Assembly (NCBI GenBank): GCA_020632695.1
Contig: JACKFB010000001.1
Location: 62,001 to 126,000, forward strand
Length of the DNA stretch: 64,000 nucleotides
Direction: 5' to 3'
From: Deltaproteobacteria bacterium
GTDB taxonomy: Bacteria; Myxococcota_A; UBA9042; PHBI01; JACKFB01
The position numbers and the translations under genes were made by a program. Under the pieces are notes generated by a model. The model was not told where the DNA came from and ran no database searches. It saw only the letters and a list, made by a program, of their open reading frames with translations. Positions 37,592 to 46,211 of this stretch are shown piece by piece. Numbering within the stretch: the first letter of the stretch is position 1; every line of letters starts with the position of its first letter.

Positions 37592-38472
37592 CAGAAGCTC
37601 CCCCTGAGCCCAGCCACCGCGCCGCCGCGCACCGGCGTCAGCCCGACCTGGGTCCGCTCGACCTTGTGACCGCGCACCAGCAGCACCACGCCGGTGACCA
37701 GCGCGCCAGCGCCGACGCCCAGGGCGACGGCCGCCCAGGTGTCGCGGCGGTCGGCCTGCGAGGCCGCGTCGGCAGCCTGCCGCTGGGTCAGGACGTCGCG
37801 GCTCACGACGCCGGCGCCGTTGGTCGCGTCGCGGACGTCGCTGCGCGTGCCCGCCGCGTCGAGGTGCAGCAGCAGGCCCGCGACGCCGAGCCCGACGCCC
37901 AGCCCGCCCAGGGCCCAGCCGGCCACCCGCTGGCTGCGGCCGCCGCCTGTCTGGCGCGTCGCCGCGAGGCCGGCGCCGAGCGGCGCCGAGGTCACGCCAC
38001 CCGCGGCGGCGCCGGTGCCCAGGTCGTCGGGCTCATCGGGCTCCTCGACCAGGGGCGGCTCGGAGTGGGGCGGCGACTCCGGCTCGACCGGCTCCGGGGC
38101 CGGCGGATGCAGCTTCAGCTCGATGGCGGCGATGTAGCGCGCGGCCCGGTCCCGGTACTCCTGGTTGGCGTCCTCGCTGAGGATGAAGCGGCGGTACGAG
38201 GCCACCGCGTCCTCGAGCGCGCCGCCTTTGTGCTGGGCGCGGGCGGCGTTGTAGAGCAGCCAGCCGTTGGGGAAGTTCTCGTAGGCCTCCAGGAAGAGGC
38301 GGGTGGCCTCGCGGTAGTTCCCGGCCTCGTACTCGGCCTTGCCGCGGTCACGGAGCGCGGCGGCGCGCGCCTCGGCCGCGGGCGGCTCGGCCGCGGCGAG
38401 CGGGCAGGCGGCGACCGCGAGGAGGAGGGCTCCGACGGAGAGGGAGCGCCGGAGAGCGGCGGTGCCAGGCAT
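37591..38472 (-). CDS. TPR protein with C-terminal membrane segments
   Basis: The 293-residue product has a signal peptide (LSVGALLLAVAACPLAAAE), a tetratricopeptide pair at residues about 35-110 (RGKAEYEAGNYREATRLFLEAY; AARAQHKGGALEDAVASYRRF), a Pro/Glu-rich linker, and two hydrophobic segments (VAGWALGGLGVGLGVAGLLLHL; VALGVGAGALVTGVVLLV). This layout is common near Ser/Thr kinases of Myxococcota. I chose the second in-frame ATG (38472); the ATG at 38493 would add seven residues. It lies between the kinase and the MopE-like gene on one strand, overlapping the latter by 1 bp. Confidence 0.8.
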   Translation of the reverse strand: MPGTAALRRSLSVGALLLAVAACPLAAAEPPAAEARAAALRDRGKAEYEAGNYREATRLFLEAYENFPNGWLLYNAARAQHKGGALEDAVASYRRFILSEDANQEYRDRAARYIAAIELKLHPPAPEPVEPESPPHSEPPLVEEPDEPDDLGTGAAAGGVTSAPLGAGLAATRQTGGGRSQRVAGWALGGLGVGLGVAGLLLHLDAAGTRSDVRDATNGAGVVSRDVLTQRQAADAASQADRRDTWAAVALGVGAGALVTGVVLLVRGHKVERTQVGLTPVRGGAVAGLRGSF

Positions 38473-38591
38473 CGATTCGCACCTCGATTCCACGGGCCGC
38501 GCGGGAGCCCGCGGCGCGGAGCGCGCGCGATGGGCTCACCGGCGGCGAGCGTTGTAGGACTGGGGAGGGGAGCGCCGCGGGCGCCCCGACG

Positions 38592-40754
38592 TCAGTCTAC
38601 GGGGCCCCAGGTCCCCGCGCCAGTCCGCTCGGGCTTCTTGGCCGGCTCGGCCTTCTTCGCCGGGGCCGGCTCGGCCTTCTTCGCGGCGGAATCCGAACCC
38701 CTGGAGGTGCGGTGCGCCCGGGTCGGCTCGCTGGCCTTCTTGTCGGACTTGTCGGCCTTCGGGGCAGCCCTCTCGGGCTTCCTGTCGACCTTCCTGTCGG
38801 ACCGCTCGACCTTCTTGTCGGACTTGTCGGCCTTCGGGGCGGGCTGGTCCGAGGTCGCGCTCTCGGGTGTCTGCTTCACCGGCGCCTGCAGCGTCACCGT
38901 GCGCCGCTTCCCGGCGTCCCCGGCCACGAGCTGCACCGAGGTGTGCACGCCCTCGCTGACCAGCTCGAGCGCGGGAGGGGCCGCGTCGGCCGGCCACTCG
39001 ATCCACATCGGCGTCTGCCCGATGCGCCTTCCGTCGGAGAACACCGTGGCGCCGGCCGGCTCGGAGGCCACCTCGGCGCGCAGCGGGGCGGGCGCCTCGG
39101 TCACCGGCTCGGCCACGAGCGCCTGCGCCGCCTCGGGGGCGCCGCCGGCCTCGACGCCGTCGTGCGAAGCCGTGGCCGGAGCCACGGCGGGCGCGACCAC
39201 CGCTTCGGCGGCCGCGCGTGAAGGGAGCTGCCCGGACGGCGCGCCAGCGGCGGTCGCCTCGGAGGGGGCCACCGCGGCGGCCCGCTGGGGCGCGCTCTCG
39301 GCGACCGCGGCCTCGTCCACCGGCAGCGCGGGTGCGCTCTCGGCGACGGCCCGCTCCGCCTCGGCGTGCTCGGCCGCGGCGGTGACGGTCTCGACGTGGT
39401 CCAGCACCGGCGTCTGGCCGCCACGGGGCATCAGCACCATCAGCGCGCCGATCCCGGCGGCGAGGGCGATGGCGCCGACGACGTAGCGCCGGCGGCGGGG
39501 CTTGGGCTCGCGGCTCCACTGGGTGGAGACCGAGCGGCCGGTCTGCATCGACTCGAAGGGCGGCGCGATGCGCGCCTCGCTGGCGGCGGCCCGGGCCTCG
39601 GATGCCTGGAACTCGGCTACCGACACGGGATCGGCCACCGGCATCGCCGGCCGGGTGGGCTTGCGCTCCCGCGGCGTCGTCGGCACCAGCACCCGGCGGC
39701 CGGTACGCGGCCTGGGGGCAGCCTCGGCGCCGGACCTGGCGTCGCCGGAGACCACCGGGAAGCTGGGCACCGTCTCACGGCGCTTCAGCGCGCGCAGCGG
39801 GCGGTCCTCGAAGCCTTCGAGCGCGATGAGGGCCTCCTCCGCGCTGGGAGGCCGCTCGGCAGGGTCCTTGGCGAGGCAGGACATCACGAGGTCGACCAGC
39901 GGCCCCTCGAGGCGTCGCCCCTTGACCTGCGGCGGCGGCACCGGGCTCTCGACGTGGGCACGGGCGACATCGCCCGACTCCACGTCGTCGAAGGGGCGGC
40001 GCGCGGTCAACAGCTCGTAGACGATGGCGCCGAAGGCGTAGAGGTCGGTGCGCGGCGTGACCGCCTGGCCGCGGAGCTGCTCCGGCGCCAGGTAGTGGGG
40101 CGTGCCCAGCACGACACCCTTGTGGGTCAGGGGCAGCCCGTCGACGGTGGTGGTGCCGAGGATCTTGGCGATCCCGAAGTCCAGCACCTTCAAGATGTCG
40201 CCCGAGCGCCGCCGGGTGTGCAGGAAGAGGTTCTCGGGCTTCAGGTCCCGGTGGACCACGCCCTCGGCGTGGGCCTCGACCAGCGCCTCGAGGACGCCCT
40301 GCGCCAGCCGCACGACGCGCCGCGGGTCCAGCGGCGCCTCCTCGCGGATCAGCGCCGCGAGCGAGCGGCCCGACAGCATCTCCATGACCAGGAAGAGCGC
40401 GCCGTCGTCGGTCACGCCGTGGTCGTAGAGGTGGACGATGTGGCGGTGGTGCAGGCGCGCCAGGACCGAGACCTCCTGGCGGAACCGGGCCTGGGCCTCG
40501 GCGTCGCTGGCCAGCTCGGCCCGCAGCACCTTGACGGCGACCTCGCGGGCGACCCGCGTGTCGGTGGCGCGGTACACGCGCCCCATGGCGCCGACCCCGA
40601 TGCGCTCCTCGATCTGGTAGCGATCGTTCAGCAGCGCGCCGATGCACGCGTCACCCAGCGCCGGCGTCCACGTCGCGAGCGAGACGGTCTCCGTGTTGTC
40701 CTCAGGACAACTGGCGGCGTCGGTCTGTCGTTCGCAGTGAGGGCAGATTCGCAT
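38592..40754 (-). CDS. Transmembrane Ser/Thr protein kinase with zinc-finger N-terminus and PEGA-like ectodomain
   Basis: The 720-residue protein opens with a short zinc-ribbon-like CPHC followed by a further Cys. A complete Hanks-type kinase domain follows: glycine loop RIGVGAMGRVY at 51-61, catalytic Lys75 in VAVKVL, HRDLKPEN at 168-175 with Asp170, DFG at 192-194, and GTPHYLAPEQL. After a basic linker there is one membrane segment (VVGAIALAAGIGALMVLM). Then come an Ala/Glu-rich stretch, a PEGA-like beta domain (EVASEPAGATVFSDGRRIG) and a Lys-rich tail of repeated KADKSDKK words. It phosphorylates Ser/Thr in the cytoplasm; the ectodomain probably senses or anchors. It is divergent from ahcY and upstream of the TPR/MopE pair. 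Confidence 0.92.
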   Translation of the reverse strand: MRICPHCERQTDAASCPEDNTETVSLATWTPALGDACIGALLNDRYQIEERIGVGAMGRVYRATDTRVAREVAVKVLRAELASDAEAQARFRQEVSVLARLHHRHIVHLYDHGVTDDGALFLVMEMLSGRSLAALIREEAPLDPRRVVRLAQGVLEALVEAHAEGVVHRDLKPENLFLHTRRRSGDILKVLDFGIAKILGTTTVDGLPLTHKGVVLGTPHYLAPEQLRGQAVTPRTDLYAFGAIVYELLTARRPFDDVESGDVARAHVESPVPPPQVKGRRLEGPLVDLVMSCLAKDPAERPPSAEEALIALEGFEDRPLRALKRRETVPSFPVVSGDARSGAEAAPRPRTGRRVLVPTTPRERKPTRPAMPVADPVSVAEFQASEARAAASEARIAPPFESMQTGRSVSTQWSREPKPRRRRYVVGAIALAAGIGALMVLMPRGGQTPVLDHVETVTAAAEHAEAERAVAESAPALPVDEAAVAESAPQRAAAVAPSEATAAGAPSGQLPSRAAAEAVVAPAVAPATASHDGVEAGGAPEAAQALVAEPVTEAPAPLRAEVASEPAGATVFSDGRRIGQTPMWIEWPADAAPPALELVSEGVHTSVQLVAGDAGKRRTVTLQAPVKQTPESATSDQPAPKADKSDKKVERSDRKVDRKPERAAPKADKSDKKASEPTRAHRTSRGSDSAAKKAEPAPAKKAEPAKKPERTGAGTWGPVD

Positions 40755-40876
40755 GCGGCTGATTGCAGCTCAGGTGACGGGCTCGTCAGGCGACCGGAGG
40801 CGCTCCGGCTCGCAGACCGAGCATAGCGCATCGGCGCCGTGGAGTCAGCTCTTCGGCCATCGATTGTCGCACCCCG

Positions 40877-40940
40877 TACTTGCATTGCGGCGGGACAGGA
40901 TATAATCCATCCATCCGGATGAACGGATGAAAGTCCGAAT
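40877..40940 (+). promoter_or_regulatory. Predicted ahcY promoter and overlapping operator-like palindromes
   Basis: A perfect -10 TATAAT lies at 40901-40906 with TACTTG (18-nt spacer) or TTGCAT (15-nt spacer) as the -35 candidate. Immediately downstream is the palindrome CATCCGGATG (40914-40923), flanked by further ATCC/GGAT half-sites through 40930. The position would block transcription if bound. A SAM-cycle ArsR-type regulator is a reasonable but unproven candidate binder. Confidence 0.6.
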
Positions 40941-40970
40941 GACCAAGCGCCAAGCGCTCAGGAGCACTCG

Positions 40971-42509
40971 ATGTCAGCATCGCCAGTCACCGCCGAGCCC
41001 CTCTTCATGGACACCGGCCTGCCGCTCTTCGCCGGCCTGGATTACAAGGTCGCCGATCTTTCTCCGGCCACGGTCGCCTTCGGACGCAAGGAGATCGAGC
41101 TGGCGCTCTACGAGATGCCCGGCCTGGTCGCCCTCCGCGAGCAGTACGGCGCCGAGAAGCCGCTGCGCGGCGCGCGGATCATGGGCTCGCTGCACATGAC
41201 GGTGCAGACCGCGGTGCTGATCGAGACGCTGGTGGAGCTGGGCGCCGAGGTCCGCTGGGTCTCGTGCAACATCTTCTCCACCCAGAACCACGCCGCGGCC
41301 GCCACCGTGGTGGGCGAGCGCGGCACGCCCGAGGCGCCCGCGGGCGTCCCGGTCTACGCCTGGAAGGGGGAGACCCTGCCGGAGTACTGGTGGTGCACGC
41401 TGCAGGCGCTGCTGTGGCCGGACGGCGGCGGGCCCACGCTGCTGCTCGACGACGGCGGCGACGCCACGCTGCTGGTGCATCTCGGCTACGAGCTCGAGCA
41501 GGCGGGTGAGATGCCCGACCCGGCCAAGGCCACCAGCGAGGAGGAGGGCATCGTCCTGCAGATCCTGAAGGACGTGCGGCTGGCGCGCGGCGACGGCTTC
41601 TGGGGACCCATCGCCAAGGCCATCCGCGGCGTGTCCGAGGAGACGACCACCGGCGTGCATCGCCTGTACCAGCGGCAGGTGGACGGGACGCTCCTCTTCC
41701 CGGCCATCAACGTCAACGACTCGGTGACCAAGAGCAAGTTCGACAACCTGTATGGCTGCCGGCACTCGCTGGTGGACGCCATCATGCGGGCGACCGACGT
41801 GCTCATCAGCGGCAAGCGCGCGCTGGTGTGCGGGTTCGGCGACGTGGGCAAGGGCTCGGTGCAGTCGCTGCGCGCCCAGAGCGCCAAGGTCTCGGTCACC
41901 GAGATCGACCCGATCTGCGCGCTGCAGGCGTCGATGCAGGGCCTGGACGTCCTGACCCTGGAGGACGCCCTGGCCACGCACGACATCTACGTCACGGCGA
42001 CCGGCAACTACGGGATCATCCAGGCCGAGCACATGGCGCGCATGAAGCACAACGCCATCGTCTGCAACATCGGGCACTTCGACAACGAGATCGACATGGC
42101 CGGGCTCGAGGCCATGCGCAAGCGCGGCGAGGTCGAGAAGATCGAGGTGAAGCCGCAGGTGCACGAGTGGCGGTTCACCAAGACCACCCACGGCCCGGGC
42201 GGCGGCGGCCACTCGATCCTGATCCTGGCGGAGGGGCGCCTGGTGAACCTGGGCTGCGCGACCGGCCACCCCTCGATGGTGATGTCGGCCTCGTTCACCA
42301 ACCAGGTGCTGGCGCAGCTCGACCTGCACGCCAACGCCGACAGCTACCCCAAGGCGGTCACGGTGCTGTCCAAGGAGCTGGACGAGAAGGTGGCCAGGCT
42401 GCACCTCGACAAGTTCGGCGCGAAGCTGACGACGCTCACCCCGGAGCAGGCCCGCTACATCGGCGTGCAGCCCGAGGGGCCCTTCAAGCCCGAGCACTAC
42501 CGGTACTGA
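40971..42509 (+). CDS. ahcY: Adenosylhomocysteinase
   Basis: The enzyme hydrolyses S-adenosylhomocysteine to adenosine and homocysteine and so removes the product inhibitor of methyltransferases. The 512-residue sequence shows GSLHMTVQTAVLIETL near residue 64, the active-site stretch VNDSVTKSKFDNLYG near 245, the NAD-binding GFGDVGKGSVQSLRA near 287, VCNIGHFDNEID near 365, and the canonical C-terminal KPEHYRY. NAD is a tightly bound cofactor. AGGAG sits 6 nt before the ATG. It has its own promoter, divergent from the Ser/Thr kinase, and a GC-rich hairpin follows the stop. The ArsR-methyltransferase gene lies 8 kb away. Confidence 0.96.
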   Translation: MSASPVTAEPLFMDTGLPLFAGLDYKVADLSPATVAFGRKEIELALYEMPGLVALREQYGAEKPLRGARIMGSLHMTVQTAVLIETLVELGAEVRWVSCNIFSTQNHAAAATVVGERGTPEAPAGVPVYAWKGETLPEYWWCTLQALLWPDGGGPTLLLDDGGDATLLVHLGYELEQAGEMPDPAKATSEEEGIVLQILKDVRLARGDGFWGPIAKAIRGVSEETTTGVHRLYQRQVDGTLLFPAINVNDSVTKSKFDNLYGCRHSLVDAIMRATDVLISGKRALVCGFGDVGKGSVQSLRAQSAKVSVTEIDPICALQASMQGLDVLTLEDALATHDIYVTATGNYGIIQAEHMARMKHNAIVCNIGHFDNEIDMAGLEAMRKRGEVEKIEVKPQVHEWRFTKTTHGPGGGGHSILILAEGRLVNLGCATGHPSMVMSASFTNQVLAQLDLHANADSYPKAVTVLSKELDEKVARLHLDKFGAKLTTLTPEQARYIGVQPEGPFKPEHYRY

Positions 42510-42883
42510 GCCGCTGATCCGCTGGGCAGGCGGGGGCCGGCGAGCGCCGCCCCGCCTGCGTCCAGCGGCGCCACGCGACGCGCGGGGCTCGTCCCTCGAT
42601 GCCCCGCGCCGTGGCGATCTGCCCCCGGATCCCGGTGACTCCGTCCGCGGTGGTGGCCACCCCGGCGCCGGGTCGGTCGTCCAGGCCGCCCGCCGGGACG
42701 GCCGCTCCGACCGCCGGCACGGCCGATGCAACCGATGGACGCGGCGGACGCGGGGAGCGCCGCCCCGGTCTTCGACCCGGACCCGCCCGGGGTCGAGCTG
42801 AAGTGATCCACACGACGGATCGGCTCGGAAGCGCGTCCGCAGAGGCCGTGACTTCGCAACCAGCCGGACATCGGGAGGATCCC
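42510..42883. other. Intergenic region between ahcY and the BON protein
   Basis: This 374-bp stretch contains the hairpin listed separately and a clear GGGAGGAT ribosome site (42873-42880) for the BON gene. A 26-codon frame at 42726-42806 has no ribosome site and no recognisable product. The long frame that crosses the region is only the upstream extension of the BON frame. Confidence 0.55.
42520..42567 (+). terminator. Long GC hairpin after ahcY
   Basis: A 10-bp stem GCAGGCGGGG/CCCCGCCTGC is extended by CGCTGG/CCAGCG below a small bulge and closes a 14-nt loop. It starts 11 nt after the ahcY stop. There is no U-run, so it may act with Rho or only stabilise the transcript end. Confidence 0.5.
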
Positions 42884-44452
42884 ATGCACACCCACACCAT
42901 CGATCCAGGACCGCGGCGCACGCCGCCGCGTCGCCGCCACCGGCCGGGCGTCATCGCGGCCGCCGTCGCGGCCTTGCTGTGCGTCGGGCTCCAGTCGCGG
43001 CCGGCCCACGCCGGGCGCACCGTCGACGACTCCACCATCAGCCAGCGCATCCAGGACGAGCTGCTCTACGACCCGATGGTCTCGTCGAGCGTGACCGACG
43101 TGTCGACCGCCAACGGCATCGTCACGCTCACCGGCACCGTCAACAGCCTCGTCGCCAAGGAGCGCGCCACCCGCATCGCCCGCACGGTCAAGGGCGTGCG
43201 CTCGGTGGTCAATCGGATGGAGGTCGCGCCGCTCGTCTCGCGTACCGACGCGCAGCTGCGCAAGGACGTCGAGGAGGCGCTGGCGGCCGACCCCGCTGCG
43301 GACGGCTACCAGATCACCGTCACGGCCATCAACGGGACGGTGACCCTGCGCGGGACCGTGGACTCGTGGCAGGAGAAGCAGCTCTCCAGGAAGGTCGCCG
43401 GCAGCGTCATCGGCGTGCGCGACGTCATCGATCAGATCGACATCCGCTACGCCTCCGAGCGCCCCGACTCCGAGCTCGAGAAGGAGGTGCGCGAGACCCT
43501 GCGCTGGGACACGCTCATCGACGACGCGCTGGTGCGGGTCTCGGTGCAGGACGGGAGGGTCTCCCTCGGCGGCGTGGTCGGCAGCGCGGCCGAGAAGACG
43601 CGCGCCGTCGACGACGCGTGGGTCGGCGGCGTGAAGGCGGTCGACGATACGGGCCTCGAGGTCGCGCGCTGGGCCCGTGACGAGGATCTGCGAAGCAAGA
43701 AGTACATCCGCAAGCCCGACGCCGACGTGGAGAAGGCCATCGAGTCCGCGCTCCTCGTCGATCCGCGCGTGCGCTCGTCGTCGGTCGACGTGGAGGTCGA
43801 CACCGGCATCGTGCACCTGCGCGGCACCGTGGCCACCCTGAAGGCCAAGCGGGCTGCCGCCAACGACGCCCGCAGCACGACCGGCGTGCTGGCCGTGCGC
43901 AACAACCTCCGGGTCGCTCCCGGCGCGCGGGCGAGCGACAAGACCGTCGAGAACGCCGTGAAGGCGGCGCTCAGGCGGGACCCGCACGTGAGCGCGTACG
44001 ACATGACCGTGACCGTGCGAAACGGCGTCGTCACGCTGGGCGGCACCGTCAGCTCGTTCCTGGCCAAGGAGATCGCCGACCAGGTGGCCAGCGGCGTGGA
44101 CGGCGTGCTGCTCGTGGACAACGACGTGCGCGTGCTCCGCGAGGGCACGCCCGCGGTCTACGACATCTACGTGGACGACGTGTACCCGTACACGCTGGCC
44201 TGGTACGACGCCACGCCGGTGGTGCGCTACGCCATGAACGACGACGCCATCCGCGAAGCCATCGAGGACGAGATGTGGTGGAGCCCCTTCGTCGACGCCG
44301 ACGACGTCCACGTCTCGGTGGTCGGCGGCGTGGCGACGCTGACCGGCAAGGTGGAGAGCTGGGCGGAGCGCACGGCGGCCATCGAGAACGCCTACGAGGG
44401 CGGCGCTGCGTCGGTGTACGACCACATGACCCTCGAGCTGCCGGACAGCTGA
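42884..44452 (+). CDS. Exported protein with six BON domains
   Basis: The 522-residue protein has a twin-Arg-containing basic N-terminus and a signal core IAAAVAALLCVGL cut near AHA. Six BON-type units follow, each with the pattern of a helix (QRIQDELLYDP, KDVEEALAADP, KEVRETLRWD, KAIESALLVDP, NAVKAALRRDP, EAIEDEMWWSP) and a strand pair like GIVTLTGTVNS. BON domains bind membrane phospholipids and occur in OsmY and outer-membrane stability proteins, which normally have one to three copies. The last unit follows a Tyr-rich insertion. It is probably a periplasmic or outer-membrane-associated stress protein. It is convergent with the vWA-like lipoprotein gene (16-bp gap). Confidence 0.88.
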   Translation: MHTHTIDPGPRRTPPRRRHRPGVIAAAVAALLCVGLQSRPAHAGRTVDDSTISQRIQDELLYDPMVSSSVTDVSTANGIVTLTGTVNSLVAKERATRIARTVKGVRSVVNRMEVAPLVSRTDAQLRKDVEEALAADPAADGYQITVTAINGTVTLRGTVDSWQEKQLSRKVAGSVIGVRDVIDQIDIRYASERPDSELEKEVRETLRWDTLIDDALVRVSVQDGRVSLGGVVGSAAEKTRAVDDAWVGGVKAVDDTGLEVARWARDEDLRSKKYIRKPDADVEKAIESALLVDPRVRSSSVDVEVDTGIVHLRGTVATLKAKRAAANDARSTTGVLAVRNNLRVAPGARASDKTVENAVKAALRRDPHVSAYDMTVTVRNGVVTLGGTVSSFLAKEIADQVASGVDGVLLVDNDVRVLREGTPAVYDIYVDDVYPYTLAWYDATPVVRYAMNDDAIREAIEDEMWWSPFVDADDVHVSVVGGVATLTGKVESWAERTAAIENAYEGGAASVYDHMTLELPDS

Positions 44453-44468
44453 GCGCCGCGCGCGTCGC

Positions 44469-46058
44469 TCAGGGCGACTTCTGGCCCGCACAGTCGGGCA
44501 CGCCCGCGACGATCGCGTCCAGGGCGGCGCGGAGGGAGTCGGCGTCGGCGACGAGCGGGGCCGACTCCTGGCCGCCGCCGCCGGCCCTGGCGATGAGGTC
44601 GGCCCACGTGGTGCCGGACTCGGCGCGCCAGGGGATGGCGTACACAGGGACGCCGCCCTGCTCATGGAGCCGCCGGGTCGCCGACATCAGGGCAGCGGCG
44701 CAGGTCTCGTCGTCGTCCTGGCAGTGGGGGCGCCCCCCGACCAGCACCACCAACGCAGCGCCCGGTTCGCCGAGGAAGAGCTCGCGCTGTTCGACCAGCC
44801 GCTCCATGGCCTCGACCAGCGAGGGCGTACCGGCGGGCGGGTGCGCCGAGAACACGGCCGCCAGCACCGAGGTCCCGTTGAGGTGGCCCAGCGGGAGCTG
44901 AGGGAAGGACGGGGGCTCGGTCGCCGAGCCATGCCGGGGGAAGAAGGTGAGGCCGTAGAGCATCGAGGGCGTGGCGGACACCGCCGCCTGGAGTCCCGCG
45001 AAGATGTGCTCCCAGTCGGGCGCCATGCGCACCGAGCCCTCCACCAGCAGCATCACGCGACCCAGGCAGGCCTCGTCGATGCACGCGCCGAAGCTGCAGC
45101 GTTCGCCGAGCCCGCAGAAGGTGAGGCCGGGCTGCCAGCCGTTGCCCGATCCGTTGCACTGGGAGATCGCGCTGGCGTCGGCGCAGTCCGGGGCATCGGC
45201 CAGACAGTAGGGCGGCGGAGGAAGCCCGCAGGTCGCGGGCCGGCCTCCGCAGGCGCTCATCGGCGGGCAGGCCTGGGCGACGTAGCCGCCGTGCGCGGCG
45301 TCGCAGACCTCCAGGCGGCCATCGGGCGCGCAGCGCGTCGGGCCGTCGGGGCAGGGGACGCAGGCGCCGCCGGTGCAGATCTCCTGGATGTTGCAGGCGA
45401 AGACGGCGTCGCTCCAGCCGGCCTCGGGGCCGCGGCACACCCTGTAGGCGTTGGGGCTGGCGCAGAGCAGGCTCTCGCCGTCGCACTCGCTGGAGATGCA
45501 GCTCGCCGACGGTGAGTGGCAGAGCATGCCCGGCGCGCAGGTCTCGACGACCTCCCAGCCCGAGCCGTCGGGGCTGCAGCGGGAGAGCTGGTCGTCGGAG
45601 GTGCAGGTGAGCGCGTCGGGCAGGCAGACCATGCAGCGGCCGCCGCTGCACGAGTGCCCGGGATCGCAGGCCGTGAGCTCCGGCTCGAAGGCGCGGCCGT
45701 CGGCGCTGCACACCTGGATGTGGGTGAGGTCGGCGCAGCCCGGCGCGCCCGCCTCGCAGAAGGGCAGGCGGCACAGGCCCGAGGCGGCCTCGCAGACCAG
45801 GCCCGTCGGGCAGGCGAGGCGCGCGTCGATCCTGTCGCCTCCCGGGCTGCAGACCGCGCTGGTGCGCTCGTCGATGCACACGCGCTCACCCGGCGCACAC
45901 GCGATCTCCACGTCCCAGGTGGCGTCGCCCACGTCTGCTGGCGCGCCGTCCCCGACGCAGGCGCCCACCGCGGCGCCCAGCGCCAGGCCAACCGCAGCCA
46001 CCCGGCGCCACCCTCGACTCCGGTCGCGGAGACCGCGGCGCGCGCCTTGATGGTTCAT
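44469..46058 (-). CDS. Cys-rich lipoprotein with C-terminal vWA-like domain
   Basis: The 529-residue product begins at the ATG at 46058 and has a lipobox-like AVGAC near residue 34. Residues about 50-330 contain evenly spaced Cys groups (CAPGERVCID, CPTGLVCEAASGLC, CDPGHSCSGGRCMVC), a repeat style shared with the lipoprotein at 11212. The last 190 residues (VMLLVEGSVRM, LYGLTFFPRHG, ALVVLVGGRPHCQDDDETC, PVYAIPWRAESG) read as a von Willebrand factor A-like domain, although the usual DxSxS metal site is VEGSVRM here, lacking the first Asp. It may be a surface adhesion or sensing protein. It is divergent from the membrane protein at 46212. Confidence 0.8.
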   Translation of the reverse strand: MNHQGARRGLRDRSRGWRRVAAVGLALGAAVGACVGDGAPADVGDATWDVEIACAPGERVCIDERTSAVCSPGGDRIDARLACPTGLVCEAASGLCRLPFCEAGAPGCADLTHIQVCSADGRAFEPELTACDPGHSCSGGRCMVCLPDALTCTSDDQLSRCSPDGSGWEVVETCAPGMLCHSPSASCISSECDGESLLCASPNAYRVCRGPEAGWSDAVFACNIQEICTGGACVPCPDGPTRCAPDGRLEVCDAAHGGYVAQACPPMSACGGRPATCGLPPPPYCLADAPDCADASAISQCNGSGNGWQPGLTFCGLGERCSFGACIDEACLGRVMLLVEGSVRMAPDWEHIFAGLQAAVSATPSMLYGLTFFPRHGSATEPPSFPQLPLGHLNGTSVLAAVFSAHPPAGTPSLVEAMERLVEQRELFLGEPGAALVVLVGGRPHCQDDDETCAAALMSATRRLHEQGGVPVYAIPWRAESGTTWADLIARAGGGGQESAPLVADADSLRAALDAIVAGVPDCAGQKSP

Positions 46059-46211
46059 CGTCTGGAACCCCGATGGACGGTCCCTGGATGCTTCGACTAT
46101 AACCCCGCGTCCGTGGCCGGCAGAGCGACGCGCGGGAATAAGTGGCCCGCGCGCGCGGTTCGGTCGCGCCCGAGCCCGCTCGCTCCGAGCGCGCGACCTG
46201 GAGGGGCTGCC

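Noticed and set aside
40901..40970. SAH riboswitch upstream of ahcY
   Set aside because: Only about 60 nt lie between the -10 box and the start codon and I see no riboswitch-like paired core. A protein operator fits better.
42726..42806. 26-codon small gene between ahcY and the BON gene
   Set aside because: It has no ribosome binding site, and its composition matches random GC-rich sequence.
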